DNA from: Odontesthes bonariensis | Taxonomy: Eukaryota; Chordata; Actinopteri; Atheriniformes; Atherinopsidae | Direction: 5' to 3' | Assembly: GCF_027942865.1 (NCBI RefSeq) | Contig: NC_134508.1 | Span: forward strand, 39,119,466 to 39,183,465 | Length of the DNA: 64,000 nt | In this document: positions 1-11,869 of the stretch, one piece after another | Layout: each line of letters starts with the position of its first letter | How positions within the stretch are numbered: position 1 is the first letter of the stretch | Translations under genes and position numbers: made by a program | The notes under the pieces: model-generated | The model's input: only the letters and a program-made list of their open reading frames with translations | Told to the model about the DNA's origin: nothing | Databases searched by the model: none

Positions 1-2207
1 TGTACCATATTCAGTCTCTCCCTGTTCTGCAGCTTTCCTCAGCCCATATGTTGCTACAGCTGGGGATGGGCTGTTCCCGAACACGTGCACAGTCATCCAG
101 TAATCAACGATCTCCTTGTCTGGATCATTATCTTTGTACCACAGAAACCGAAGGAAATTGCGGTGGTCCTCTCTGACCTTGAACCCATAGAACATCTGTT
201 CTACATCGGCTGTGACAGCTATTTGCTACCTTCTGAATCTTAGTAGAACACCAATTAGCATGTTGTTGATGTTGGGTCCACTGAGAAGCATATCATTCAA
301 TGACGTTCCCTTTTACTCAGCGCTGGAATAAAAAACAACTCTTATTTTTCCAGGTTTCTGGGGATGGTATACCCCAAAAGTCGGCAAATACCAACATTCT
401 TTCCCCGGCTCTAGTTGAGGAGCTTGCTCTGCCTGGTGGTTGTCAATGACCTTCTGCATGAAGTCAAAGAAGTGCTCTTTCATCTCAGGTCTTTTCCTGA
501 ATGAGCGCTGGAGAGAGGCGAGTCTCTGGGAGGCCTTTTCTTTGTTATTTAGAAGGGGCTTATAAGGTGTACAAAAAGGTAGCGGTGCCCCCCAGTGGTT
601 TTCATTGTCCATATGCACCTCCTTTTCCATAATCCTCAGAAAATTGTTGTCATCCACTGACATGGCTGGTTTGTCATTTTCAGGTGTTTTCTGAAACACA
701 CTTTCCCCCAGACCATCATGTCTCCTGAGATATTTGCTCAGTGTGTGATGCTGTTTGAAGACTGCACTGGGTTGGACCTTTAAGCTTCTCGTTTATATGG
801 ATGCTATTGGTGCATGGCATAAGGAAAGAGGAGCGGCCATTTTGGAGGACATGTGTCTTGTAGGCGTTGACTACATCTGTCTTGTGAGCACCACCTAAGC
901 GTAACTCCCCAACTATGATCCAGCCAAGGTCAAGACGCTGGGCATATGGTGAGTTGTTAGGCCCATTACGCTGTTCACGTACCTTGTGCAAGCTCAAAAT
1001 ATCCCTGCCTTGCAGCAGCAGGATGGGAGCGCTAGTGTCAAGTGGAGGGATCTTATCAGCCACTGGTCTGAGGTGAGGAAAATATTGGGTGCACTCAGGA
1101 GTTGGGATCTCTGATCTGTCATCAGGCAGGTAGTTACACTACAACAAGGTGGGAAGTGTCACCTTGGTTTTCCCATCAAGTGACTCCACTATGATGTTAC
1201 TCGCTTTCCTCCCTGCAGTCTCCACTGTCCCGGAGCATGTCCTCAGAGTGTAGGGGGATGGACTGCTGTTAATGTCCAATAGATTGAAGAACTCTGATTT
1301 TACTAAAGACCGGTTGCTTTGGTCATCGAGTACTGAGTACACTCTGTGAGACTTACTTGGATGGTCAGTGTGGGAAACCTTGACCAAGCAGATTTTTGAA
1401 CAAGATCTTTGGCTTGGGGGCGCCGCCACATATCTTGGTGCATTTGGAGGTGACCATAGGAGGTACAAGGTCTTCATTCTCCCCGCTTTGCTTGTCCTCA
1501 GGTGAGAGCTCACCATCTCTTTTCTCATAAGATACTGAGCTAAATCTGTGATTTGAGGAGTTGAAGGTCAGTATTTATTACTCTGTGCCAGATGAGGAGC
1601 TTGAAATGTAACAGTTGGTGATTTATTTTGGGGGTCAGGAGTCATAGGTGAATATTCTTGCTTTGGGAAAAATACCCTCAGGCCAGGAGGAGGTGTGTAG
1701 CCTTCACCAGCAATGGGTTTGTGCTCGTCTTCTTCCTTAAATGACACACAGTGAATCTTTTGCCTTGTTACTAGAGGGTCGGGTTTTCACTGATTTATGA
1801 TGTAAGATTGGTGGAAGTGACATAGCATCTTGAAACTCCTGTGGAGCATGTGTATCAAATGGCTGCATTTCTACATAGTCTTTGGTGCGTTTTATTGGAT
1901 CTTCAAGAGCTAAATCCTGTAACTCACCAAGAGCAGATTCTGCTGCTGCTGCTTCTTCGAATATTGCTGCCTCTTTTGATGCTGCAGTAGCTTCTTTCTC
2001 TTGTTTTAACACATGAAGACTTGCCTCTATTGAAGCCTTTTCTTTCATCATGGCTGCCTCCTTTTCTGCAAAGGATACCTTAATTTTTGCTGCTTCTGCC
2101 TTGTTGCAGCAGCGCTGACTGATGTCCGGGTTGAAGCTCTGGAGGATTGTGGTAAGCTGAGACTCGAGACCTCGTCTCAAGCTGAGAATGACGTTCCTCG
2201 TGGTCAC
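1..2207 (-). mobile_element. BEL/Pao-type LTR retrotransposon, degraded internal region
   Basis: Four minus-strand reading frames follow one another in BEL/Pao gag-pol order. Positions 2207-1737 encode an Ala/Glu/Lys-rich coiled-coil gag-like start. Positions 1528-1139 carry a retropepsin-like stretch with the motif DDQSNRS. Positions 1063-716 contain QGRDILSLHKVREQRNGP and YAQRLDLGWIIVGE, typical of the DUF1758-like region. Positions 699-313 end in GKIRVVF.SSAE, the entry to the reverse transcriptase. RT-like residues (NN.L.GVL.RFR, ADVEQMF, FLRFLWY) continue in a shifted frame to the window edge. Frames are interrupted by stops and shifts between the blocks, so the copy is dead. No LTR pair was identified; the 3' part lies off the left edge. 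The family call is good, the lineage within it is not resolved. Confidence 0.8.
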
Positions 2208-2582
2208 TCATCTTGCTTCTTGCATGCTGTTCACAGCTGTTCAGTTGCCTTTCCCCACTGAGTGGTCAACATTTTCCTATTCTGTCCTGGCTGACAGATA
2301 GCGAACAAAATGAGAGACCAGTAGTTTTAACTGAGGTTGCTTTACTGAATCTTCTGTTATATCTTTATTGTAAAACTGCAACACAAGGAATACACAACAT
2401 GTTACAGTATAGATATATGAATATGTTTAACATACTATTATCACATGAATGCACACACAGGAAAGTAATCATAATATAAAATACAATCAACTAAATTAGC
2501 CATAACAGCTTAACTAGCTTCTTGCTAATGGAATGCTTCGCGATTAGCATTAGCATAGTTAGCACAGTGTAGGTACCAGATT
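2208..2582. other. AT-rich stretch upstream of the gag-like frame
   Basis: This could hold the 5' LTR or leader of the BEL/Pao copy, but no second LTR is in the window to prove it. No host gene is visible. Confidence 0.3.
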
Positions 2583-3065
2583 GGCTCGGCTGCTAGATTG
2601 GCTCAGGTTCCGTCGTCGTCTGATTACGTCACACAATATGGCTGTCCGCTTGAATGGGAGTACATTGTGATTGGCTTTACGTCGGACAGTTGTGATTGGC
2701 TGTAGTAGCCAAAGTAACCGTAACTTGGCGCTGAAGCATCGGAGTTTTTTTCTCTGTCTTTCGGTGTTCAGCAGAAGCTATGGAGAGCTTTTATGAAGAA
2801 ATTAAATATTTCCTACAAAATAGTGTGTACCACACCTTGACCACCACTAGCCCCAAACCTTTAAAATCTACTTTGTTTTGTTTATTCATTTTGGCCATGG
2901 GTCACTCTGAAGAGAAGCTTAATTTTCAGTTTTGTGTATTGTTTGTGTGCTGAGCTAGCCTGGGAATTCCCATGCTGCTTTGCGCTCGATTTCATTCTCA
3001 CTGCAAAGTCAGCCTGGAAACCACCGCCCTTATTTTTGCCTGAGTTTGGGAACCAATCACAGAAC

Positions 3066-3086
3066 GGGGGGGGGGGGGGGGGGGGG
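3066..3086. repeat. Poly(G) run of 21
   Basis: An uninterrupted G run lies inside the left arm of the palindrome and has no C-run counterpart in the right arm. Such runs are length-unstable and error-prone in sequencing. Confidence 0.9.
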
Positions 3087-4407
3087 ATGGGGCAGCAAGA
3101 CGATGACGACGTCTATGCGTTACACCGACGCTTGTAGAGTGTTAATCCAACATGGCAGCGGACACAACGTTACCGTTCGATGCAGTCTTAGAAAGTGTTT
3201 CGGAGTAGATTCACCCTAGGGTCATTTGAACTGTGACATCCAGCCAAGTAGCCCACCCGAAGTTTTTCCGATATTGGCTGAACATCAGCTGAGTTACTGA
3301 GTTATCCCGAATAGCTTAGTACAAGCGCTAACGGACCCTGGCAGTATCTCCAAAACTACCACACTAAAATCACATGCCATGACACCAAACTTCTACAGTA
3401 GTACAAATATATTCTGTACTCACAAAACGATGCATTTGGAAGTTTGTACATAGTCCAGGAGTTTATTATTATCAACACAAGCCTAATAGCTTCTCTGCTG
3501 CTAAAGCTGCGTCGACATCACTTCCTTGATCTGTGAGCTTCAAAGTAAGATGAGGGTTGATCTACTACTGTAGACAACAAAGCAAGGCTGCTCAATTTCT
3601 CCATTGATAAAATAAATTCACAACTCTACAACATGAAAATTCATGTAGAATATAGCATATACTTTGTTGTCTACAGTAGTAGATCAACCCTCATCTTAGA
3701 TTGAAGCTCCCAGATCAAGGAAGTGACGTCGACGCAGCTTTAGCAGCAGAGAAGCTATTAGGCTTGTGTTTATAATAATAAACTTCTGAACTATGTACAA
3801 ACTTCCAAATGCATCGTTTTGTGAGTACAGACCATATTTGTACTACTGTAGAAGTTTGGTGTCATGGCATGTGATTTTAGTGTGGTAATTTTGGAGATAC
3901 TGCCAGGGTCCGTTAGCGCTTCTACTAAGCTATTCGGAATAACTCAATAACTCGGCTGATGTTCAGCCATATCAGAAAAACTTGGCTGGATGTCACGGTT
4001 CAAATGACCCTAGGGTGAATCTACTCCGAACCATCACTTTAAGTAGCTTAGACCGCAAGTTTACTTTTATTTTACTTTTTTTTCTTCTTCTTCCTCGTCG
4101 AATTTCTGTCGTCATCTGGTATAAGTGATACAATTGGCTATGAATTGCGCGCAAAGCAGCATGGAAAGAACCAGACGCCATTTGATAGACATTCGTAGCG
4201 CCCAATAAACGGCTCTAGGCATTCGTAAACCACGCCTCAAATACGAGAAAATGCACGCCTAGTTCCCAGACCACCATCTCATCGAGATTGTGGACGCGTC
4301 AGCCAGGTTAGTGCTGAGCAGCAATAACCTCTTTGACTATATACGTGTGAACTACTGCATATAAATGTACATAAAACTTGTAAAAATTGTTCTGTTGGAT
4401 ATGTGTG

Positions 4408-4456
4408 TATATACATACACTACATATATATATATATATCTATATATATATACATA
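4408..4456. repeat. (TA)n-rich simple repeat
   Basis: Alternating TA/TG dinucleotides form a short low-complexity tract between the inner and outer arms of the palindrome. Confidence 0.8.
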
Positions 4457-4505
4457 CAGTCTAGGTAAATAAGACAAATACACACACTGAAAAATTAGAA
4501 ATGGC

Positions 4506-4541
<36 letters not shown>

Positions 4542-4548
4542 GTCTGTC
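4506..4548. repeat. (ATCT)n microsatellite
   Basis: About nine ATCT units are followed by two TGTC units. It is a plain tetranucleotide microsatellite. Confidence 0.95.
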
Positions 4549-5164
4549 GTGAAAGTTAAACGCAACGAAGTTTGTCTGAGCCAATCTCAATTTTTTTTTA
4601 AATTTAAAATTTTTTTTTTTCATTAAAGATTTTTAACAAAATGTACAGAAACATGTGGCATGTATACACAAAGATAAATCGGGTTGTACATGTTCAAGGC
4701 ACACATAAGGTTATAAGATGAAAGAAAAAACGAGCCAATCACAACTGTCCGATGTACAGCCAGTAGCAATGTACTCCCATTCAAGCGTACAGCCATATTG
4801 TGTGACGTGTTCAGCAGACGACTGATCCCGAGCCGATATGGAAGCCGAGCAAGTTGGTTGTCTGAGCCCCACCAGGGGGAAACTTAACTTTTCCCAGTCA
4901 CTGACAGGAGTCAGAACAGTTAGGTTTGCTTGGATATGTGGTTAGCGTAACACATTAGAACTATGTTCCAGTTTCATTATCCCGTCACATAACTGCGGCC
5001 CTAAGCAAAACATTGTGCAGCATAAAATGTTCCCATCTCACAGTTTTAGAGTCTTACATGTGATACTACTATCTTTTTAAGCTGTGGACAAATGTAGCTA
5101 CTACATGTTCTGGATCAAAATTGTAATTGTATCAACTGAAAGTGTGCATCTGGGCCTGTTTCAG

Positions 5165-5614
5165 GATGTGGGTCTGGACACCATCCCAGCCTGCTGGTGG
5201 TGGGGGACAGTGAGCATGACCACTGTAGGTTATGGGGACGTGGTGCCCGTCACAGTGGCCGGGAAGCTGGCGGCCAGCGGCTGCATCCTCGGTGGTACCC
5301 TTGTGGTGGCGCTGCCCATCACCATCATCTTCAACAAGTTCTCCCACTTCTACCGCCGACAGAAGGCTCTGGAGGCGTCGGTGAGGAACAACAACCGCAA
5401 GAAGATGAGGATGAGCTGTGAGAATGAGCCTGAGGAGGACGAGGAGAATGAAGAATCAGACAGGGACAGTCATTGTCTGGACGATGATGACATTGATGAA
5501 ATTGAGGAGGACGATATAGATTATGAAGATGAAGGAGGAGTAATTAACTATAGTTATGTGGAACATCCCTCCTATATGTCAATAACGAGAAAGAAGGAGC
5601 TGTATCAGCTGTGA
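5165..5614 (+). CDS. kcns1: Silent voltage-gated K+ channel subunit Kv9.1, last exon
   Basis: The exon encodes 149 residues: the pore helix ([13 protein letters not shown]), the selectivity filter TVGYGDVV, and S6 with [23 protein letters not shown]. Kv9 proteins do not form channels alone; they join Kv2 (KCNB) subunits at the plasma membrane and change their gating. PIT replaces the PVP hinge of conducting Kv channels, as in the Kv9 group, and [11 protein letters not shown] matches Kv9.1 best. The start is a splice acceptor: a pyrimidine stretch and TTTCAG precede GATGTGGGT, phase 0. The exon with the T1 domain and S1-S5 is not found in the first 5 kb and must lie beyond the left edge. The C-terminal tail is unusually acidic (about residues 88-130 of the exon) and ends KKELYQL. 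It converges on stk4, as KCNS1 and STK4 do in human. Confidence 0.87.
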   Translation, partial: DVGLDTIPACWWWGTVSMTTVGYGDVVPVTVAGKLAASGCILGGTLVVALPITIIFNKFSHFYRRQKALEASVRNNNRKKMRMSCENEPEEDEENEESDRDSHCLDDDDIDEIEEDDIDYEDEGGVINYSYVEHPSYMSITRKKELYQL

Positions 5615-6780
5615 AGATGAGCTGGTCTGCATTGACATTGATAATTCATCATGTCTTCATGTCAGCTACTAAAATCCACATGTAAGAAAATGCCATGGAA
5701 TCATATTCATATTTGGTCATGATTGAAACCAAAATCAAGCAAAATACAGCATGAACTCAAGACTTTATGCGGGACCTCCTTTGAAAACTGGACAACTCTC
5801 ATCTTAACTGACTGGAGTGTGTGCACTTCAGAAACATCTAAGATGTGCCCAGGTTGTCAAAGACTGACATCTGATATATGATTTAGAAAAAAGGCTAAAA
5901 ACTTTAGGGCTTCCATGAAAAACTAACACTATGTGTTGTAGTTGACTGTCATTTGCTTCCATGTGGGCTGTTTCAGGATGGAAGAGGTTTGATCTAATTT
6001 TGGATTGATAACTTTGGCGGTTAAAGAATGAATGTGCAAAAAGAAAGAAAAAAGAAATAGTCCAGGTCAAATTTAACATAAAGGCCTACAGAAGAATTCA
6101 GTTGAACTGATATAAAATAGCATGCACACCCATGAAATAAATAACTAATGTAATGTAAAAGTGTGAGTACTGCATTTGTGAAGGAAAACAAAGAAGAAGA
6201 ACATCTGTATGCAGGATGTAAGACTATAGTCAGCAGTTATTAGATTAGATTAGCTTGTTGTAAAGACTATAAAGGTAAAACGCTGACCAGGACCTGCTCA
6301 AACATAACAAAAGCTTTCTACCTGTGGCTCTAAAGCTCAGGATTAACATCGTCTTGGTTATTTTGGAGAAATACTGAATCCTAAACATGATAATTAGATG
6401 TTAGAGCAGATATGACATTAAAAAAAAGACAAATGAACACAGAGAGAACAGAGAAGTCATGCTGCATCAGCAAAGCCAAACACTATCTTACCACTTATGT
6501 GCCAAAGCACCTCTCAGCTGTGACTTTTAAACTTTTCCTCAAAACCTCCTTCAGAAATTGTTTGTTACTTTCAGTTTGTGAGGTTTAATCAAATTTCATT
6601 GGTGGTGTTGTAGTGGTGCATCAGTTAATTAACAGAGTTCCTGGCAAAGCACCATGCTGGCAATATTGCTAAAGATCAGGAGCTCATTCTGCAAAGTGTC
6701 TGCTCATTGCTCACCATGTCTGATCTGATCGCCTAATTAAAGGTGAACTGTATTGCTGTTCATCAGTCAGTCTCAATAAA
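5615..6780 (+). other. kcns1: Probable kcns1 3' UTR
   Basis: No open frame of note follows the TGA stop. AATAAA signals occur at 6136-6141 and 6775-6780; the second, in CAATAAAGCCC, looks the better poly(A) signal. The extent is inferred, not proven. Confidence 0.4.
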
Positions 6781-7639
6781 GCCCTTTCATTACCTGAGGG
6801 ACATTTAAACTGAAGTCAAAAGAAAAAAATGTCTGTAAAGAAATCTTAAACCCATTAATGTATACAGTATTTGAGCTGAGATTTTTATTTAAGATTGGCC
6901 TTTGAAAAAGAGAAATTGGGAAAGGAGCTGAATCCGCGAGGTTTTACTTTGTAATGTTTCAGTGACGTATGCTGCAGTTTTTATTCAACCCTTTCAGTTT
7001 GGTCTGACAGATGCATCGGTGGCATTGTGCCACCGAGTTAATTTACAAGATGAGTTTGTGAAACATCCAACTGCTCTGTTTACTGGAAAATGCATCAACC
7101 CTGTCAAACTGTCATTGATCATTATCAGTGATAGCTGCTGTGCTGACGGTCGCTTTGATGATCAACAGACTAAGTATTCTGAACATGGGCCTCACTTCTT
7201 TGATTTTGTATATTTATCTTAAAAACCTGTCTACAACCTTTTTCTGATGCATGTCTGCCAGAAGCTGTTCAAGGTAGATTTGTTTGATGTGCACCTCCTT
7301 TAAGTCCAGTCTACCTCCACTTTGTCAGGATTCTCACATGGCTAAGATTGCTTGAGGGTGTAAGTAATGATCATATTCTAACCATAAGCAAGTCGTTTTG
7401 GTGCTTAAACCTGGCTAAACAGTAAGTGAGAGTAAAGTAGAAATGCAATGGTCGCAGTGTCATATAGGAGCTTCATGGCCTACACAGTGTAACTGAAATT
7501 ATGTGAAAAGAGAAATTGTCTCACACAAGAGTTGAACTCTGGTCTCCAAAAATAAAGTACCTTAACTTATTAAATGATCATACCTCCCTACTTCATCCAT
7601 ATTTAGAGGTTTGCTTAATGTTGAAGAAGCAATGTTTGC
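6781..7639. other. Intergenic, nothing recognised
   Basis: AT-rich sequence with only short frames. One 86-codon frame on the plus strand (6962-7222) has no recognisable domain. Confidence 0.5.
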
Positions 7640-8955
7640 TCCTGACATCTAATATTGTTGCATCAAACTGAAGTCGTTATCTTTGGACCTGAGCGTTTCA
7701 GGGAGAAATTGTCTAGCTATATAGTTACTCTAGATGGTATTTCCTTGGCTTCTAGTTCTACAGTGAGGAACCTTGGAGTTATTTTTGACCAGAACTTATC
7801 ATTTGACTTGCATATAAAACAGGTTTCTAGGACTGCCTTCTTTCACCTTCGTAATATTGTTAAAATCAGGAACATCTTGTCTCAGAGTGATGCAGAAAAA
7901 CTAATTCATGCATTTGTTACTTCAAGATTGGACTACTGTAATTCTTTATTATTGGGCTGTCCCACATATTCTCTGAAAAGCCTTCAGTTGATCCAAAATG
8001 CTGCAGCCAGAGTTCTGATGAGAACTAACAGGAGAGATCATATTTCTCCAGTTTTAGCTTCTCTTCATTGGCTCCCTGTTAAATTCAGAATAGAATTTAA
8101 GATTCTTCTCCTTACATATAAAGCTCTTAATGACCGAGCTCCATCATATCTTAAAGATCTCATTGTAAGATATTTTCCTAACAGAGCACTTCGTTCCCAA
8201 ACTGCAGGTTTACTTGAGGTTCCCAGAGTTTCTAAAAGTAGAATGGGAGGCAGAGCCTTCAGTTATCAGGCCCCTCTATTGTGGAATAAGCTGCCAGTAA
8301 ATGTCCGGGAAGCAGACACCCTTTCCACTTTTAAGACCAGGCTTAAAACTTTCCTTTTTGATAAAGCTTATAGTTAGGGATGGCTCAGGTGATCCTGAAA
8401 CATCCCATAGTTAAGCTGCTATAGGCCTAGACTGCTGGGGGGCCTCATCTGACACACCTTTCCTCACTTTACTCTCTTTATGTATATGTGATATTATTGT
8501 GGTCATTAACTCGTGTTTCCCTGTTCCAACAGATATCCTTTGAATGGTGTTACAGTGCCGCCGCCGCCGCGGCCCCCTCCCCCCCTTTCTGTCTTCTCAA
8601 ACCCCAGCTGGTCGAGGCGGATGGCCACCCTTCCTGAGTCTGGTTCTGCCAGAGGTTTCTTCCTGTTAAAAGGGAGTCGTTTCTCTCCACAGTCGCCTCA
8701 GGCACGCTCAGGCCGGGAGATTGGACCGAAAAACAAAAAGTTTTCAGTGCAATCTGTTGGTTTTCTTAGCTAGGAAATTGTTTTTGAATTGGCTCTATAT
8801 GAACGAATTGGATTATTTTATGAATTATGATTATTATTAATTAATTGAATTCCAATTGGCTTGAATTGGACTTACTATCTAAGTGCCTTGAGATGACATT
8901 TGTTGTATTTGGCGCTATATAAATAAAAATGAATTGAATTGAATTGAATTGAATA
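7640..8955 (+). mobile_element. L2-type LINE, 3' end (5' truncated)
   Basis: A 240-codon frame (7655-8377) is the C-terminal part of a teleost L2 polymerase, downstream of the catalytic YADD: KTEVVIFGPE-like start, VRNLGVIFDQNLSF, SRLDYCNSLL, IQNAAARVL, PVLASLHWLPV, RAFSYQAPLLWNKLP and the end LKTFLFDKAYS. The 3' UTR has the usual GTTTCTTCCTGTTAAAAGGGAG stretch in part, then GGCGCTATATAAATAAAA and a TTGAA-repeat tail at 8931-8954, the usual L2 terminus. The last part of the frame is intact but the endonuclease and RT core are missing, so this is a dead 5'-truncated insertion. Confidence 0.92.
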
Positions 8956-9089
8956 TGGTGTGTCAGGACACAAAGGACAAGGACAACGTGTGTACAACCA
9001 GCTTCGACATAAAGGCAGTATTTTATTCCCAAGAAATGAGAATGAGTTGCTTTTTCGGCATCATTGTAGGAGTTTAAATGATGATGATA

Positions 9090-10985
9090 TACCCTTTTTA
9101 CTAAGTCTAGAAGTATCTCAATAAGTAGAGGGAAATTAAGTGATAGAAACTTTGTACCAGATGAAGAAAACATTCCAATAATTTGGGTAAAAGCAGTAAA
9201 GAGTTTAGGCAGGTGGTACCAGGCAGACGGGCAGTGCAGTTTCGGAAAGATGTTGCTGAGGGACTGGATAGAATAGATAAATCAGAGCTTCCAGGAAAGT
9301 TGAAACTGTGGTGTCTACAGTTTGGATTGTTTCCTAGGTTCATGTGGCCACTGTCTGTGTATGAGATTCCATTATCTGTTGCAGAAAAAATGGAAAGATT
9401 AGTTAGTTTTTATATTAGGAAGTGGCTAGGTGTTCCTAGATGCTTAAGTACTGTGACACTGTATAGGAAAGGCATACTCCAGCTCCCAGTATCTAGTCTA
9501 GTAGAGGAGGTCAAATGTACTAAAGTTAGGACAGAGCTCCTGTTAGCTGGGAGTAAAGATGTGGTAGTTAGTAAGGTGGTTCCAAACCCAACCAAGGGGA
9601 GGAAGAGGAAACCAAGAACGGCACCTCAGGAGGCAGAAGCAACTCTTAGAAATGCAGAGATTGTGGCTAATGTGCAAATAGGCCAGGGAGGCTTGGGGCT
9701 TGGCCCAGGCAAACCAGTGAGGAGTGGAGCAGGTCCCAAGGAGAAGAGAAAGCCAGTTGTTAAGCAGGTTCGTAGACAAAAGGAAATGTTAAGGGGTGCA
9801 AAAGCAGAGGCTCAGGCTAAGCAAGGACGGTGGTTGAATTGGGAAGGTGTAGAGAAGAGGAAACTTAGTTGGAAAGAGCTGTGGAGTATGGACGAAAGGA
9901 GTTTTAGACTTTTGATGGGGGCAACATATGATGTGTTGCCAACTCCCCAGAACCTAAAACTCGGGGTAAATGGAGACCCGTTATGTTCGTTATGTTCAGG
10001 TACTGCAACTTTAAGGCATATTTTGTCAGGTTGTAAGGTTAGTCCGTCACAAGGCCGGTATACATGGCGACATGACCAAGTATTAAGAAGTTTAGCTGCA
10101 GGTATTGAAGATAAACAAAGGCAGGTAAACTTAGGAGGGTCCAAGGTACAGAGAGTTGCAATTCAGTTTGTTCAAGAGGGGGAGAAAGTTAAAAAGACGA
10201 TAAGGAGGCAAGGCAGCTTGGAGGATGCTTGTGATTGGGAGATGCAGGTAGATTTAGGAAATAAGCTTGTTGTTCCCCAGGAAATAGCCTCTACAAATCT
10301 AAGGCCTGATATAGTCTTGTGGTCTAGGAGTAGAATGAGAGTAAAAAGCTTAGGTATGTGGAGTTGGGGGCAGAAGCAGAGCAACGAGGATGGAAAGTTA
10401 GAATCTGTCCAGTGGAAGTAGGATGTAGAGGATTTGTTGCAAAGTCTGTTGTCTCATTGTTGAGGTAGCTGGGTGTAAGTGGACAGAGTGTGAGGAAAAT
10501 AGTGAAGGAAGTGTCAGATAAGGCAGTAAAGTCCAGTCAGTAGATTTGGATAAGAAGAAGCAATAACAGCTGGGGCCCATCAGGGGCAGCACTAAGGGAA
10601 AACAGACTCTTTGAAGAAGCAAAGAAGAAATTTCAGGATATTGAAGTGGAGGGTGTGGCCCATGTGAGCCTTTTGAAACCAGGCTGCTATTTTGGGTGAG
10701 TTGGCTTGTATGGCTTTGTATTTGCTGGCATTTTTAGGGATTTTAGGACTGTTTAGGTGAGTTTGTCTGCTGAATCTGCTCCTGCCTCCACCTTTGGCAC
10801 CCTCTATACTTTCATTCCCCCCTACCCGAACCAGGGTTTGAATCCCATTCCTACTTATCTTTACCTCTTCTATTTCTACCCCCTACCCGAACCAGGGTTT
10901 GCATCCCCACTCCGCTGTGACTGGTGTGCAGTTGGTGAGAGGCTGAGGTAGCTTGTGGTGAAAAAAAAAAAGAAAGAAAAAAAGA
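9090..10985 (+). mobile_element. LINE with restriction-like endonuclease (R2/R4/Hero group), 3' part, broken
   Basis: A 412-codon frame (9183-10421) matches the C-terminal half of the polyprotein of RLE-type LINEs: LPGKLKLWCLQFGL.PR.MWPL, a CxxC...H...C zinc knuckle (CSLCSGTATLRHILSGC, about residues 269-285), the YTWRHDQVL motif, then RPDIVLWS of the PD-(D/E)xK endonuclease. Upstream, SRGKLSDRNFVPDEENIP and VKSLGRWYQAD lie in another frame, so a frameshift falls near 9240-9255. After RPDIVLWS the frame shifts again near 10340-10380; VRICPVEVGCRGFVAKSV continues in another frame. The expected ELTVPWE segment between is absent. A 3' UTR with two copies of CTACCCGAACCAGGGTTTG ends in an A-rich tail at 10960-10985. 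Confidence 0.85.
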
Positions 10986-11662
10986 TGGTTGTTGTGGTGT
11001 GAGGAGCAGTGATGGCTGGCATTAGGGGTGTGACTCTGGGAAGCCAGTGGTCATTGTTTTATCAAAGCAAAAACTTACCAAATGTGCTCTCCTGTTCTGA
11101 GAGTTTTACTCACTTTGTGATCTGTGTTCCAGTTTAACCAGGGCCACCTCTGGTGGAATCCACAGACTGTGTGGGTAGTTCATGTAACTTTGGAGGTTGC
11201 TATTCAGAATTCTCAAAACTCTTGCAAACTTGAGTAAACTGGCCTGTCAGGTATCTTTTAGCTCACAGAGTTGACTGTCCTACCTCCAAACTGTTGTTCT
11301 GGAAGAAAAGCAGGTAGAAACCTTTGTGAGTCTCAACAGGAAGAATTACATTATAATTGTTCTGCAGCTCAGTTTGGGTTTCATGTAATGGAGCCTTGAG
11401 TCTTCCGGCAGGCAGTACAGAGGAGAAAAATAATGAAGCCGACACAGTAAAGCTCGACCATGATCAGTGGGAGCCAAAAGCTCTGTCATCTTTCAGACAA
11501 CGCAAAGACAAAGGGAAGCTTTCTTTATAATCACCTGAAGAGCCTCGGTATGATGTTCCCGTTTAATCTAAAATCAAATTAAAAAAAAAGAAAAGCATAA
11601 AGTTTTCATTAAGACCAGCTGTAAAGTTATAATTAATGCATGCTAAATTTGTTGACCAGTAT
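10986..11662. other. Intergenic, nothing recognised
   Basis: Only short chance frames are seen. It lies between the RLE-LINE tail and the next SINE. Confidence 0.5.
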
Positions 11663-11680
11663 CTACTTTAACATTTTTTT

Positions 11681-11869
11681 GGGGGGGGGCTTTTATGCCT
11701 TTAATGGACAGGATAATTGAAGAGAGACAGGAAGCAGGGGCAGAGAGAGGGGGAATGACATGCAGCAAAGGACCATCCGATGCGGGACTCGAATCGGGGC
11801 CAGCTGCAGTGATGACTGTAGCCTCTGTACATGGGGTGCCTGCTTAACCCACTACGCCACCAACCACCC
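11681..11869 (-). mobile_element. tRNA-derived SINE (copy 1)
   Basis: Read on the minus strand, the unit begins GGGGTGGTTGGTGGCGTAGT (A-box-like) with a B-box-like GATTCGAGTCC at 11785-11795, followed by a body ending TTAAAGGCATAAAAG. A near-identical unit lies at 31747-31932. The insertion is bracketed by CTACTTTAACATTTTTT (11663-11679) and CTACTTCAACATTTTTT (11870-11886), a 17-bp target-site duplication with one mismatch. Confidence 0.9.

Larger units (their letters stand above)
2583..4850. repeat. Large imperfect palindrome (foldback element)
   Basis: Sequence at about 3192-3590 reappears inverted at about 3660-4040 with high identity; both arms contain CTACTACTGTAGACAACAAA-like and AAACGATGCATTTGGAAGTT sequences. 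A shorter match, CCATGCTGCTTTGCGC, at about 2971 pairs with about 4147-4162. An outer pair, 2583-2712 and 4733-4850, shares ACTCCCATTCAAGCG.ACAG and GCCATATTGTGTGACGT. All pairs are roughly concentric, so this looks like one foldback DNA element of about 2.3 kb with internal indels, or two nested ones. No transposase was recognised and no clear target-site duplication was found. Confidence 0.75.

Noticed and set aside
4506..4548. Regularly spaced short repeat considered as an array
   Set aside because: A tetranucleotide microsatellite without spacers; CRISPR arrays are not expected in a fish genome.
5132..5421. Frames on both strands overlapping the kcns1 exon
   Set aside because: Shadows of the K+ channel exon in other frames; composition follows the channel codons.
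9410..10622. Several minus-strand frames of 60-110 codons
   Set aside because: Antisense shadows of the RLE-LINE coding frame.
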